A stretch of DNA of 64,000 nucleotides from Gemmatimonadales bacterium. GTDB lineage: Bacteria; Gemmatimonadota; Gemmatimonadetes; Gemmatimonadales; GWC2-71-9. The first letter of the stretch is position 1. Every line of letters starts with the position of its first letter. The notes below the pieces were generated by a model. That model was given only the letters and a program-made list of their open reading frames with translations. It was not told where the DNA came from and ran no database searches. A program made the position numbers and the translations under genes. Shown piece after piece: positions 42,943 to 52,690 of this stretch. The stretch is taken from assembly GCA_019637315.1 (NCBI GenBank), contig JAHBVU010000015.1, positions 28,929 to 92,928 on the forward strand, in the 5' to 3' direction.

Positions 42943-44112
42943 TTAACGCCGGACCGACGCCACTACCAGGTCGACAAATTCGCCCAGGTTGCCGCCCATC
43001 GCTTTGACGACGATGACGAGGTCGTTGACCGGATCGATCCAGCAGTAGAAGCCGCCCCCGCCCCGCATGGCGTAGCCACTCGCGGGGCTGTTGCGGGCCA
43101 TGCGCTGATCGGTGTTGAGCCACCAGAGGAAACCGTAATCGGGGCGCAGCTCCGCCGGCGTCACCGACATCCGGATCCACTCCGGCGAGAGGATCTGTCG
43201 ATCCTTCCACCGCCCGTTGCGAAGGTAGAGGAGGCCAATCCGGCCGAGATCCTCGGCACTCACCCAGAAGCCCCCACCCCAGTGCGCCCCGCCGCTGACC
43301 GACTGAACCTGAACACCGCGAATCGTGACCCAGGAGTTGTCGTACCCGTGCCACTCCCAGGTCGGGCTCGCGCCGATCGGCTTCATGACGTAGTCGTCGA
43401 GGACCTGCGGCAGCGGACGCTGCCAGACCCGGAGCAGCGACAGCGCCAGGCGATTGACCCGGACATCATTGTAATCCCAGAAAGTTCCCGGAGCCTGAAG
43501 CGGAGTGGTCGGGTCGCGTCGAGTGCGACGGTCGTTCAGGTCCGGCTTGCCCCAGAGGGTTCCCTCCCACCCGCTTGTCTGCTGCAGCAGCTGGCGCCAG
43601 GTGATCGCGGCGTTCTGCGGCGAGTCGAAGCCGCCGTCCCGAACGTAGTCGCCGACCCGGTCGTCGACATGATGAATCAATCCCTGGTCGAAGGTGACGC
43701 CGGCCGCGAGCGACAGAATGCTCTTGCTGAGACTGGCCGTCAGGTCGACGAACCGGGTGTCGCCGAACTCCGCCACGATGTAGCCGCGCCGGATGATCAG
43801 CCCATTGACGTTCTTGTGCACCATGAACGGGCCGATGACCCGCGGGTCCGGCTCGTTCATGGCCGCCAGCGACCGCTCCTGCCTGGCAATCGCTTCCTCG
43901 ACCGTCTTCGTCCCCAGCAAGCCCGAGGGATTGGCAAGGGCATACGCCACGGCTCGCTGGAGCGCGACGGAATCCATGCCCACCTCCGCGGGGCGGCGGC
44001 GCTCCCAGGCAGGGGCTGCGTCCGGATAGTAGGGCCGCTGCTGCGCGGCCACCGGCATGACGGCCAGCAGCCAGGCACAGGCCAGCGCCGCCAGCACGGG
44101 GCGTTGCCTCAC
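42943..44112 (-). CDS. Secreted serine hydrolase (S12 family), last gene of the SusCD operon
   Basis: The 389-residue protein starts at a GTG overlapping the stop of the propeller gene (GTGA). A signal peptide ends VAAQQRP. S12 motifs are Ser127 to Lys130 (SLSK), a Tyr-Asn pair in DYNDVRV and GGGG near residue 360 in place of the usual Lys-Thr/Ser-Gly or His-x-Gly triad. Residues 170-200 (LLQQTSGWEGTLWGKPD) are nearly the same as in the paralogue at 45610, so the two hydrolases arose by duplication. Probably a periplasmic amidase or esterase for the compound imported by SusC/SusD. Confidence 0.9.
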   Translation of the reverse strand: MRQRPVLAALACAWLLAVMPVAAQQRPYYPDAAPAWERRRPAEVGMDSVALQRAVAYALANPSGLLGTKTVEEAIARQERSLAAMNEPDPRVIGPFMVHKNVNGLIIRRGYIVAEFGDTRFVDLTASLSKSILSLAAGVTFDQGLIHHVDDRVGDYVRDGGFDSPQNAAITWRQLLQQTSGWEGTLWGKPDLNDRRTRRDPTTPLQAPGTFWDYNDVRVNRLALSLLRVWQRPLPQVLDDYVMKPIGASPTWEWHGYDNSWVTIRGVQVQSVSGGAHWGGGFWVSAEDLGRIGLLYLRNGRWKDRQILSPEWIRMSVTPAELRPDYGFLWWLNTDQRMARNSPASGYAMRGGGGFYCWIDPVNDLVIVVKAMGGNLGEFVDLVVASVRR

Positions 44113-45170
44113 CGCGAGTTCCGGACGTTCCTGCGGGGCACCAGCGCGGTATTGATGCGCTGCGGGAAGTTTCCGACCGGCATCCGCTTGATCTCCTTGC
44201 GTTCGGCCACCGAGATCACAGACAGGGTGTTGTCGCCCCGGTTCGAGGTGTAGCAGTAGGTATCGGTCCGGTTGCAGGCCAGCCAGCCCGGCTCCTTGCC
44301 GGTGGGAATGGTCGCGATCAGATCCATGGACGGCACCGAGTGCACCGCCGCAAAATCGTAGACCGTCGACGCCACGAAGAGAAGCGAGCCATCGGAGGTC
44401 AGCCACATGCCGTGACCGTAGGTGTGTGGGAACGAGGCCGTCGCCTCGGGGGGGAGCACCTTGCCGAGCGTCGGAAGGTGAATCGTCTTGGTCAGGCGGT
44501 CGGTGGTCAGATCGACCTCGACAAAGCCGTTCAGTCGGGAGAGCTGAGTCCAGAGTTTCTTCTCGTCCGGGGAGATCATGAACGGGCGGACACCCTCGGG
44601 CAGATCGATGCCCTTGAGCAGGCGGTTGGTGGCTACGTCGATGACCGCGATCCGGTCGCTGAGGATGTTGCCGACATAGACGCGCCGCCCGTCGGGCGAG
44701 AGCTGCGTACCATGGGGGCCGTAGCCGACCGGTACGCGAGTGATGACCTTGCGCGCCTGAATGTCGATTACCTCGACGAACGACTCGCTGAAGATCGGGA
44801 CGTACAGAAAACGATCGTCCGCGCTGACCGTGACATGATGCGGCACCCCCGAGACCGGCACCGTGAAGAGCACTTCCTCCGTCTCGGTGCTGACGACGAC
44901 GACGTCGCGCCCTTCGATCCGCGGTATGAACAGCTTGGTGCCATCGCGCGACGGCACGACGTCATCCGGCACCTTGCCGATCTTCGACGCCGGGATCGTG
45001 CTGACGATCTCGTGCTCGGGAATCGCGATGACCGTGATGTCTCCGCCTCGGCTGTTCTGGATGTACATGTACTCTTTGGCCTGCGCGTGGGCCCCGACAG
45101 CAACGAGCGCCAGGAACAGCGCGGCTGCCGCAGAGGCCTTGGCGGCAGGACGGAAGCGACGTGAACGCAT
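44109..45170 (-). CDS. YncE-like seven-bladed beta-propeller, exported
   Basis: The 353-residue protein has a signal peptide (about 1-28, ending GAHAQA) and repeats of a propeller blade: ITVIAIPEHEIVSTIP, VVVVSTETEEVLFTVPV, VEVIDIQARKVITRVPV, IAVIDVATNRLLKGIDLP and LSVISVAERKEIKRMPVG. The last two Cys (ACNRTDTYC) could form a disulfide. Such proteins bind DNA, peptides or partner proteins in the periplasm; some relatives are nitrous-oxide-reductase-like, but no copper ligands are seen here. ATG at 45170 has AGGAGA upstream. It sits in the operon after the Rieske protein and before the second serine hydrolase. Confidence 0.88.
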   Translation of the reverse strand: MRSRRFRPAAKASAAAALFLALVAVGAHAQAKEYMYIQNSRGGDITVIAIPEHEIVSTIPASKIGKVPDDVVPSRDGTKLFIPRIEGRDVVVVSTETEEVLFTVPVSGVPHHVTVSADDRFLYVPIFSESFVEVIDIQARKVITRVPVGYGPHGTQLSPDGRRVYVGNILSDRIAVIDVATNRLLKGIDLPEGVRPFMISPDEKKLWTQLSRLNGFVEVDLTTDRLTKTIHLPTLGKVLPPEATASFPHTYGHGMWLTSDGSLLFVASTVYDFAAVHSVPSMDLIATIPTGKEPGWLACNRTDTYCYTSNRGDNTLSVISVAERKEIKRMPVGNFPQRINTALVPRRNVRNSR

Positions 45171-45196
45171 ACGAGTCTCCTGTGGGGACCTCGACC

Positions 45197-45610
45197 TCAG
45201 GGGTCGATCGGGTCGATCAGTGTGATATGCAGCTCGCCGCCGGGCGCCTCGACCAACGGCAGGCGCGTCAGCGGTTTGTACGCAGGACCACTCAGGACTC
45301 GGCCATCGCGGGCGAAGATCGAGCCGTGGCACGGACAGAACAGCTCCCAGCCCTCGGGCCGTACCGGACATCCGTTATGGGTGCAGATCGGCCAGACCGC
45401 TGCGTAGCCACCCTCGGGCAGGACCAGGATGTCGACCGGACTCTTCGCCCCCTCCGGATGCAGCCGAAGCGCACCGCGTTCCGTAGCGAGGACCGGGTGA
45501 TCAGCGAGGCGGATCTTGAGGACCGGATGCTGCCCAGCCGCCGGCGCCATGACTGGCATGGCCATTCCGGCGGCGGCCACCTGGAGAAAGCGGCGGCGGT
45601 CGAGCGTCAT
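45197..45610 (-). CDS. TAT-exported Rieske [2Fe-2S] protein
   Basis: The 137-residue protein opens with a twin-arginine signal (DRRRFLQVAAAGM). The Rieske iron-sulfur ligands are complete: CTHNGC (Cys and His) and CPCHGS (Cys and His). It resembles the soluble domain of Rieske proteins from bc1/arsenite-oxidase-like complexes, but no cytochrome b or large subunit lies nearby. The ATG shares one base with the previous stop (TGATG). In its operon only the SusC/D proteins, the hydrolases and the propeller are present, so its electron partner is unknown. Confidence 0.9.
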   Translation of the reverse strand: MTLDRRRFLQVAAAGMAMPVMAPAAGQHPVLKIRLADHPVLATERGALRLHPEGAKSPVDILVLPEGGYAAVWPICTHNGCPVRPEGWELFCPCHGSIFARDGRVLSGPAYKPLTRLPLVEAPGGELHITLIDPIDP

Positions 45611-46779
45611 CAACGACTCCGGGCGGGCGGCTCGAGAGCCGCCAGCACCTTTTCGAGCAGACCGTTGAGTTCCGGGATCCAGCGAATCACCACAACGAGG
45701 TCATGCTCAGGATCGACCCAGACGTAGTTGCCGCCGCCACCAGCTGCATAAAACGACTTCTCGGGCGCGGCGGGCAACTGGCGCTTGCCGGTGTTGAGCC
45801 ACCACATGAAGCCGTACGAGGGGTTCGCTGCCGAGGGCGTGGTCGCCAGGTCGATCCACCGTTCCGAGAGGATCCGCTGCCCGGCCCAGACACCACGTCT
45901 GAGGTGGAGCAGACCGAAGCGGGCGTGATCCCTGGTGCTGATCCACATCCCCCCGCCCCAGTGCGCTCCGCCCGCAACCGACTGGACCTGACGTCCGTCG
46001 ATGTCGATCCAGGAATTGCGGTATCCGTGCCACCGCCAGGTGTTCGAGGCCTGAATCGGATCCATCACCCGATCGCGAAACACCTCGGCCAGCGGACGCC
46101 GCCAGACGTGGGTGGCAGCCAGAGCCGTGAGATTGACCCGGACGTCGTTGTAGGTGTAGTGCGAACCTGGCGGGCGAACCGGGCGGCGCCCCGTCTCCCG
46201 ATTGTAGCGATCCGCCCAGTCGGGCTTGCCCCAAAGCGTTCCCTGCCACTCGGAGGTCTGCTGCAGGAGATGTTCCCAGGTAATCCCCGAGTTGTGCGGC
46301 GGGGCGAACAGCGTGTCCGGAGCATAGCGCCGCACCGGATCGGTCAGCCGCTCGATCAGCCCCGCGTCATAGGCCAACCCGACCATGGTGGCCAGGTAGC
46401 TCTTCGTCGCGCTGAAGGTCCAGTCGACCCGGTGGGTATCGCCCCACTCCAGCACGATGTAGCCGTTCTTGATGACCATCCCGTTGTGGGGACCGCGCTG
46501 ATGGGTCGGCCCGACGATCTCATTGTAGGGCTCGCTGGCAAGGACCAGGGCCAGCGAGTCGCCATTCAAGTGCAGATTGCCGGCGTTGGCCTCGGCAAAC
46601 CGAACCACCTCCTGGAGCCTCGCGGCGTTCATGCCAACATCCTCGGGACGCCGGGTTGCCCACTCGAACCGGGTCGGAAAGTAGGCCTCGGTCCTCGCGG
46701 CGGGCCGCTGGGCGACCGCCTCGGGCACGATCGCGAGCAACGCAGCGAGCGCGACACAGGCACTCCGAGTCATCCTCAT
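45610..46779 (-). CDS. Secreted serine hydrolase (S12 family) in the SusCD operon
   Basis: The 389-residue protein has a signal peptide ending VAQRP and the S12 nucleophile motif SATK (Ser123 to Lys126), a YND motif (HYTYNDVRV) and the late GGGG motif. It is a close paralogue of the product of 42943-44112, including LLQQTSEWQGTLWGKPD and NSWIDIDGRQVQSVAGGAHWGGG. Its start overlaps the susD stop by four bases (ATGA). The duplicated hydrolases may process two related bonds of one substrate. Family sure; substrate inferred only. Confidence 0.91.
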   Translation of the reverse strand: MRMTRSACVALAALLAIVPEAVAQRPAARTEAYFPTRFEWATRRPEDVGMNAARLQEVVRFAEANAGNLHLNGDSLALVLASEPYNEIVGPTHQRGPHNGMVIKNGYIVLEWGDTHRVDWTFSATKSYLATMVGLAYDAGLIERLTDPVRRYAPDTLFAPPHNSGITWEHLLQQTSEWQGTLWGKPDWADRYNRETGRRPVRPPGSHYTYNDVRVNLTALAATHVWRRPLAEVFRDRVMDPIQASNTWRWHGYRNSWIDIDGRQVQSVAGGAHWGGGMWISTRDHARFGLLHLRRGVWAGQRILSERWIDLATTPSAANPSYGFMWWLNTGKRQLPAAPEKSFYAAGGGGNYVWVDPEHDLVVVIRWIPELNGLLEKVLAALEPPARSR

Positions 46780-48116
46780 CGATCGCGCGCCACGGCGAGA
46801 TTCGGGTTGTTGTCCCGCTCGACATTCGGCAGCGGCAGGCAGGTGTCGGTGCCATAGGTTCCGCCCTTGTTGTTGCCACCGACCGCCGCCTGAAACGCCA
46901 GCCCCGCCGCCGGAAAGAGTGGAATCGTGTACTTGCCAAGATCGGCCAGGTGGTGGCCTTCGAGGAAGAGTTCGCGCTTGCGCTCCTCGACGATCTGGGC
47001 CTGGACCGTGGCCGCATCGCCGCCGGCAAAGGCCGGGATACCCGCCGCCTGATGCAAGGCGTTGATGATGTTCGTCGCAGCCTGGGGATTACCCGCTGCC
47101 ACAGCTGCCTCCGCCATGATCAGCTGCGCTTCTGCGTACCGAGCGATGGGAATCGGACTGTTGGAACCGGTGTATTTGCGCTGCTCCCAGAGGCGGTTGA
47201 CGCCGTCGGCGCCCGGCCGTCCGGCATCGACGGCAACGACCCTCGGATCCGGCACGCCCGCCCAGGTGAGGTTCCGGTACACTTCCTCGACCGCATTCAG
47301 ACTCTGACGGTTGATCGAGCCGAAGATCCGGTTCTCGGTTCGCTCCGTTGGAAACACGTAGGCGGCGTTGAAAACGAAGCCGGCCGGCACGAGGGCGGCG
47401 TCGGCACCCGCTTCCGCCAGCTTGGCTGCGCTGACCACGGTGCCGCCGCGAATGGCCTGATTGTGCCGGGCTCGCGCTCTGCCAACCCGCGCCAGGTTGA
47501 GCAGCGAGTTGTTACCCGCGGCGGTTGCCGCCGCGATGGCCTGGGTGAAACGCTCCTCGGCACGCTGGAACATGGCATCGCGGGTCAGCTCCGGACCGAC
47601 GTCGAGGGCAACGCTGCACATCGCTTCGCCCAGCAGCAGCGTGCTGTACCCCGCAAACGCCGCGGCCCGCGGAATCAGCTCGGCACGGGTGGGCACCTGC
47701 GCATCAGACCAGCCTTGCAGGCTCGCCAGGATATTGTCGGCCAGCCAGCGGGTGGTCGACAACGGCACGTACACACCAAAGCGAATCCCGTTGCAGCCGT
47801 CGGCCGCGTGGTAGCCGACCGGCGGGATGGTGCGCCGATCGAGGTCCCACGTCGTTCCCGGACCGCCGGTGGCCTGAACATCCCGCAGCTCGTTGCCCAC
47901 CAAACCGCCGGCGACGATGAACCGTGAGAGCGCACACTCGAACTCGCCGACTACCGAGTTGACGATCAGCGGCGCATTGGCCGGCACTTCAAACTGCTCG
48001 GCCGGGATCTGACTCGGGACGTCGACCTCGAGGAGGCTTTCGAGGGCGCCACACGCCGAGGTCAGGACCAGCGCAGCGGTGCAGCCGAGCCGGCGCATTG
48101 ATACAGTCGAGGCCAT
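46776..48116 (-). CDS. SusD/RagB-family outer-membrane lipoprotein
   Basis: SusD-type proteins form the lid that captures the ligand over the SusC channel. This one has 446 residues, a lipoprotein signal ending LTSAC and the helical repeats of the TPR-like SusD fold (ARVGRARARHNQAI, RYAEAQLIMAEAAV, IVEERKRELFLEGHHLADLGKY). The last pattern is the well-known C-terminal SusD signature. A GAGGAG site precedes the ATG at 48116. It lies 12 bases after the susC gene and overlaps the next hydrolase. It is shorter than many Bacteroidota SusD proteins. Confidence 0.93.
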   Translation of the reverse strand: MASTVSMRRLGCTAALVLTSACGALESLLEVDVPSQIPAEQFEVPANAPLIVNSVVGEFECALSRFIVAGGLVGNELRDVQATGGPGTTWDLDRRTIPPVGYHAADGCNGIRFGVYVPLSTTRWLADNILASLQGWSDAQVPTRAELIPRAAAFAGYSTLLLGEAMCSVALDVGPELTRDAMFQRAEERFTQAIAAATAAGNNSLLNLARVGRARARHNQAIRGGTVVSAAKLAEAGADAALVPAGFVFNAAYVFPTERTENRIFGSINRQSLNAVEEVYRNLTWAGVPDPRVVAVDAGRPGADGVNRLWEQRKYTGSNSPIPIARYAEAQLIMAEAAVAAGNPQAATNIINALHQAAGIPAFAGGDAATVQAQIVEERKRELFLEGHHLADLGKYTIPLFPAAGLAFQAAVGGNNKGGTYGTDTCLPLPNVERDNNPNLAVARDR

Positions 48117-48128
48117 GGGTCTATCTCC

Positions 48129-51100
48129 TCAAAAGGTGACGCGAATGGAGCCAACGAACTGAACCGGCATCGGAATGCGATCCTTGTTCGTCGTCGACGG
48201 CACCTGGGCAGAGGACCCGCTATAGGCCGCGCCATAGGTCACCTCAGGGTCGCCGCTCCAGAGCCTCTGCCAGAGCGCCACGTTGCGAGCAGACGCCGAG
48301 ACGAGCGCCCGCGACGCTCCAAACCAGCGCGCCGTGCTGGCGGGAAGGCCCCAGGTGAGCGAGATCTCCCGCAGGCGGGTAAAGGTCGCGTCGCTGTTGT
48401 AGAGCCCCCACGGAATCCCCGACGACTGGAGGTAGGCTGCCGTAATCGGATCAGTTTCCAGGGGGCGATGGTTCTCGAGACAGGCAATGCGCACCGAGCA
48501 ACGACCGATCCGGTCGCCGTCCATCAGCCGCGCACCGCGGCGGGTCTCGAGCGTTGCAAACGCCGTCAGTCGACCGAAGAGCGTGACCGTCGAGGTCAGA
48601 CTGCCTTCCCATTTCGAGGCCGCCGAGCCGAAGTACACCCGCGGTGCCGTGGCACACGGTACAGGCGCTGCGCCGGGCCCGCCATCACACAGGACGTTGG
48701 TGGTGATGCCGTTCGCCCCGTGCTCGGCCTGGACGATGCGACGGTGGAACATACCATAGACGGGATAGCCGACTCGATGCTGGTAGACGTCGTCGAGCGA
48801 GATGATCTCGGGCCCGCCCAGATCGACGATCTCGTTCTTGTTGGTCGACGCATTCGCGGTCAAATCGAACGTCAACGAGCGCTTCTGAATCAGTCGCGCC
48901 GTGGCGAGCAGTTCGAGGCCCCAGTTGTCGATCCGGCCAACGTTGACGAACTGGTCGGTGGTAAACCCGCCGGACGGCGCCACCGGACGACTGAGGATGG
49001 CATCCTTCGTCTGCCGGTTGTAGTAGGTGAAGTCGAGACTGAGACGATCGTTCAGCAAGCCCGCCTCGAAGCCAAGTTCCAACTCGGCGCCGCGCTCGGG
49101 CCCGAGCAGCGGATTCCCGACCGCGCCGGGCGTGACCGTCGAGGATCCGTCGCCGCGAGAGGTCGGGTTGTAGGTCCGGATCGCCGCGAACGTCTGCGGC
49201 TGCTGACCGCTGGCTCCGTAGGCCGCCCGCAGCTTGAGCTGGTTGACGAGCGAGCCGCCCCAGAAGGGTTCTTCGCTCACCACCCAGCTCAGACTTGCCT
49301 TGGGGTAGGTGACGAAGTCGAAGTCCGACCCGAAGGCACTGTTGTTGTCGACCCGAATGGCGCCGGTGAGAAACAGCCGGTCTTTCCATGACAGCTGCTC
49401 CTGCAGGAAGACGCCCACCGAAGCGTTCTCAACGTACGATTCACTGCCTTGCTTCGTCGCTGCGGCGGAAATCGTCTGCAGGACCGCTGACGGAAAACCC
49501 ACTCCCTCAGCGTAGACGTTGGCATACCGGTTGCGGTAGTGCTGCAACCCTGCGGAGGTACTCGACGACAGCGAGTTGCTGAGCGAGACGGTACCGGTCG
49601 CGGCGTAGTCGAGCGTGATGTTGGAGACGCGCTGACGGTTGAGGAACTTGCCCCCCGAGGCAATCAGCGGCGTGAAGAACACGGCCTGTTCCGGACTCGC
49701 CTGGCGCCGGAAGTTGACGTCTTCCTCGTTCGTCAGATCGAGCCCCACCGAGACGCGGTGGCTGAGCCAGCGATTCGGCCGATGGGTCATCTGGGTGCTG
49801 ACCGTGAACCGATCGGTGCTCTGCCACGCTTCCTGGAGGGCGTTGATGACCTCCGGCGGCGCCGTGAAGAAGCCGCGCCGAGGCGTCTCCGCAAGCGAGG
49901 GCACCCCGCTCCAGAGGTTGAACAGCACGCTGTTGAAGGGGTCGCCGATGGCGGTGTGCCCGCTGGCAAGGAAGAAGTTGGTCGACGCCGTGAACTTGTC
50001 CGAGGGAGTAATCGTGAGGTTGACGCGGGCGCCGAGACGACGAGCGTCGTTGCCCGGAAGCACTCCCTCATCCCGATCGAACTCACCACCCAGGTAGTAC
50101 TGCAGCGTCGAGGTGCCGCCACTCGCATTCAGGTTGTAACCCTGATTGTGTCCGGTCCGGAAGAAGGGCGTGCCTCGCTCGCTCTCCTGGCGGATCAGAT
50201 TCAGGGTCCGCAACTCTCCGTTGATGACCTGGTAGGCATCGGGAAACCAGCCCTCGGGGTTCGCCAGGGCGCTGTAGCCCTGCCGCACCGCCAGCTCGAG
50301 CACAGGCCGGTCGCCTGCCTTGCCCCGCTTGGTGATGATCTGGATCACGCCGTTGGCCGCCTCGGTACCGTACAACGTGGCCGCGGCTGGTCCCTTGATG
50401 ACCTCGATCTGCTCGATGTCTTCGGGATTGACGTCGTTCATCCGGGACATGAAGCCAGAGGATCCGCGAGTGATCGGACCCGTATTGGCCCGGTTGTCGA
50501 CCCGGACGCCGTCGACATAGATCAGGGGCTGATCGTTGAGCGAGAACGTTGAGGTTCCCCGCACCGTGAACTGTGGTCCAGCGCCAGCGTAGCCCTGTCG
50601 AGCACGAACAGAGACACCCGGAATGCGCGAGGTCATCAGCTGGCCCACGTCCGTCACGGGCGCGAGCTCGACGACTTCGGCTGCGCGGATCTGACCGACG
50701 GCCGTTCCCAGAGCGCGCTTCTGGGTTCCGCCCGGCGTGCCCGTGACGACGACCTCGTCGAGGTTGATGACGACCTGGGTCAGGACGATGCGAAGATCAC
50801 TCGTCGACCCTGAGGGAATCGGCTCCACGTGGGGCCGATATCCGATCGCGGTCACTCGGATACTCTGACCCGATCGGTCAGGCACTTCGAGACTGAAGCG
50901 GCCGGTCGCATTGGTGGTCGCACGAGCGGTGCCGTTCACCAGCATGACGGTCGCCCCGGCGATCGGCTGAGCGCGCTCGTCGACCACCTGGCCGGCCACT
51001 ACCGCCACGAGCGGTCGATCGACCACGCGTGAGATCGCCGCTCCGAGACTCGTCACAGAACTCGCCGAGGCAAGGTGGATCGGCTCGGCCAGACTGGACG

Positions 51101-51488
51101 GCTCAGTCTGCGACGGCTGGATCTGAGGCACCGGCTCGATCAACACCTGGCTTCCCACCACGCTGAATCGAAGTCCCGTGTCGCGCAGCAGCACGCCGAG
51201 CGCTTCACCGACCGTTCGGTCGGCGCAGTCGCAAGTTCGTCTGACGGCAGCCGGCAAGAGGTTGTCGCTGAACGCGATCGCAACGCCCGACGTGGCCCGG
51301 AGCTGGCTGAGCGCTTTGTTCAGTGCCGCGCTTCTGATCTCGAGTCGAGCCGGAGCCGCGAGCAGCGAGCGAGCGGCAAGCACGCCGGCATCATGACTGC
51401 TCAGCTGACGTGGCGTTTGGGCCGCTGTTGCGGCCTGCACCACCACGAGTGCGACGAGGGAAGGGACGGTGCAGCGTGCAGCGAACAT
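48129..51488 (-). CDS. SusC/RagA-type TonB-linked receptor with STN domain
   Basis: The 1119-residue protein has a signal peptide (about 1-25), an STN domain (about 35-125; LSQLRATSGVAIAFSDNLL), a carboxypeptidase-regulatory-like domain (about 165-250; VAGQVVDERAQPIAGATVML), a plug domain (about 260-380; TPGGTQKRALGTAVGQI, then GVIQIITKRGKAG) and a 22-strand barrel to the end (VGSIRVTF). The STN part points to signalling to the FecR anti-sigma factor upstream. With SusD it imports a specific nutrient. The TTCF-like end gives the usual aromatic signal. GGAGG precedes the ATG at 51488. Confidence 0.94.
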   Translation of the reverse strand: MFAARCTVPSLVALVVVQAATAAQTPRQLSSHDAGVLAARSLLAAPARLEIRSAALNKALSQLRATSGVAIAFSDNLLPAAVRRTCDCADRTVGEALGVLLRDTGLRFSVVGSQVLIEPVPQIQPSQTEPSSLAEPIHLASASSVTSLGAAISRVVDRPLVAVVAGQVVDERAQPIAGATVMLVNGTARATTNATGRFSLEVPDRSGQSIRVTAIGYRPHVEPIPSGSTSDLRIVLTQVVINLDEVVVTGTPGGTQKRALGTAVGQIRAAEVVELAPVTDVGQLMTSRIPGVSVRARQGYAGAGPQFTVRGTSTFSLNDQPLIYVDGVRVDNRANTGPITRGSSGFMSRMNDVNPEDIEQIEVIKGPAAATLYGTEAANGVIQIITKRGKAGDRPVLELAVRQGYSALANPEGWFPDAYQVINGELRTLNLIRQESERGTPFFRTGHNQGYNLNASGGTSTLQYYLGGEFDRDEGVLPGNDARRLGARVNLTITPSDKFTASTNFFLASGHTAIGDPFNSVLFNLWSGVPSLAETPRRGFFTAPPEVINALQEAWQSTDRFTVSTQMTHRPNRWLSHRVSVGLDLTNEEDVNFRRQASPEQAVFFTPLIASGGKFLNRQRVSNITLDYAATGTVSLSNSLSSSTSAGLQHYRNRYANVYAEGVGFPSAVLQTISAAATKQGSESYVENASVGVFLQEQLSWKDRLFLTGAIRVDNNSAFGSDFDFVTYPKASLSWVVSEEPFWGGSLVNQLKLRAAYGASGQQPQTFAAIRTYNPTSRGDGSSTVTPGAVGNPLLGPERGAELELGFEAGLLNDRLSLDFTYYNRQTKDAILSRPVAPSGGFTTDQFVNVGRIDNWGLELLATARLIQKRSLTFDLTANASTNKNEIVDLGGPEIISLDDVYQHRVGYPVYGMFHRRIVQAEHGANGITTNVLCDGGPGAAPVPCATAPRVYFGSAASKWEGSLTSTVTLFGRLTAFATLETRRGARLMDGDRIGRCSVRIACLENHRPLETDPITAAYLQSSGIPWGLYNSDATFTRLREISLTWGLPASTARWFGASRALVSASARNVALWQRLWSGDPEVTYGAAYSGSSAQVPSTTNKDRIPMPVQFVGSIRVTF

Positions 51489-51622
51489 CAGCAACCTCCA
51501 CGCGGACGTGCGTCCGACAACGGGCCAAGGACAGAAAATGCGGCCGATCGGAGAGTACACGCCGAACTGGGAGTCGAACTACTACTCGACCTACTACTCG
51601 ACGACGCGGCGAGCGTGCGCGC

Positions 51623-52567
51623 TTATGGCTGCACCACCACCGTGTCGCCGCGAATCGTGCAGGAGGACTGCGTCACGCGGCAGATCGTGGTGACCACCAG
51701 TTCGAGGCTTTCGCCTTCGAACCATGCCGACACCAGCCGATCAGCGAGGAGCGGACTGGTCAGCCTCGTCGTCACGCCGAAATGCCGCTCCAGTTCGCGT
51801 GCCGCCTGCGGCAAGGGTGTCGCCTGAAAGACGAGGAGTTTCGTGGGGAGGTCGACCAGCGCGGAGAAGTCGTCGACTTTGACCACAGACGGGGGCAAGC
51901 CGGCACGGGTATGGCTCACCTCGCCGGCGCCGACTTCGACTTCACCACCTTCGGCCTCGAGCGCGACCCGTCCTTCGACCACGGCGAGGCGAAGGTTGTC
52001 CGCATCGACGAGGACTTCGAACTGCGTGCCAAGCGCCGTGGCACTGCCCGATCGAGTTCGAACCTGGAACGGACGACGCGGATCGGGCGCCACCGCGAAG
52101 AACGCACGCCCATCGAGCCAGATGTCGCGGGCTCCCGGGCGGGCGATGAACGACAGGCGGCTGCGCGGGCCAAGCCGCACGAAGCTGCCATCGTTGAGGG
52201 TGATCGTGACCCGCTCGTTGTCACCCGTCGAGAACTCGGCGGCGCCAATCGGGAGAGGACCTTCCCACCGATCGAGGCCGTACCACACCCCACCCGCCAT
52301 GGCGAGGACAACCGCCGCAGCTGCCAGCCCTGTGCGCCATCCGATCCGTCGAGACTTACGCCGGCGGGCGGTGGTCAGCACCCGTTCGAGCGCGCCTGGC
52401 GGCATCGATCGACCAGGCACGGCCTCGGGGGAGGTTAGTTCCCAGAGACGCAGCATTTCGAGATAGTGGATCTCGTTCTCGGGCGAGGCTCGCCGCCAGG
52501 AACGCAGCCGCCCTGCCTCGACGTCGCTCAGGCCGCCAGAAAACGATCGCTGAATCAGCTCATCCAT
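51623..52567 (-). CDS. FecR-family anti-sigma regulator
   Basis: FecR proteins sit in the inner membrane, sense the receptor's STN domain and control an ECF sigma factor. The 314-residue protein has a cytosolic N-terminal part (about 1-80; FSGGLSDVEAGRLRSWRRASPENE), one membrane helix (about 82-105; AAAAVVLAMAGGVWYG) and the periplasmic FecR domain (ERVTITLNDGSFVRLGPRSRL, DIWLDGRAFFAVAPDPRRPFQV). The C-terminal part is the DUF4974-like STN-binding region. ATG at 52567 fits the start. It lies 123 bases downstream of the sigma gene and 134 upstream of susC, on the same strand. Confidence 0.92.
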   Translation of the reverse strand: MDELIQRSFSGGLSDVEAGRLRSWRRASPENEIHYLEMLRLWELTSPEAVPGRSMPPGALERVLTTARRRKSRRIGWRTGLAAAAVVLAMAGGVWYGLDRWEGPLPIGAAEFSTGDNERVTITLNDGSFVRLGPRSRLSFIARPGARDIWLDGRAFFAVAPDPRRPFQVRTRSGSATALGTQFEVLVDADNLRLAVVEGRVALEAEGGEVEVGAGEVSHTRAGLPPSVVKVDDFSALVDLPTKLLVFQATPLPQAARELERHFGVTTRLTSPLLADRLVSAWFEGESLELVVTTICRVTQSSCTIRGDTVVVQP

Positions 52568-52690
52568 GCGAACCTGAATCCCTGAAGGATCTCCCCCGGG
52601 CCGGGTCGGTCCGTAGCGGGCCGGACGGCAGGGTGACGACACAACACGATCGGACGCGGCTGAACTACTATTCGGACTGGAAAGGTCGGG

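Noticed and set aside
44109..45170. Nitrous-oxide-reductase-like identity for the propeller protein
   Set aside because: The propeller blades are of YncE type, and the His and Cys copper ligands of NosZ are not present.
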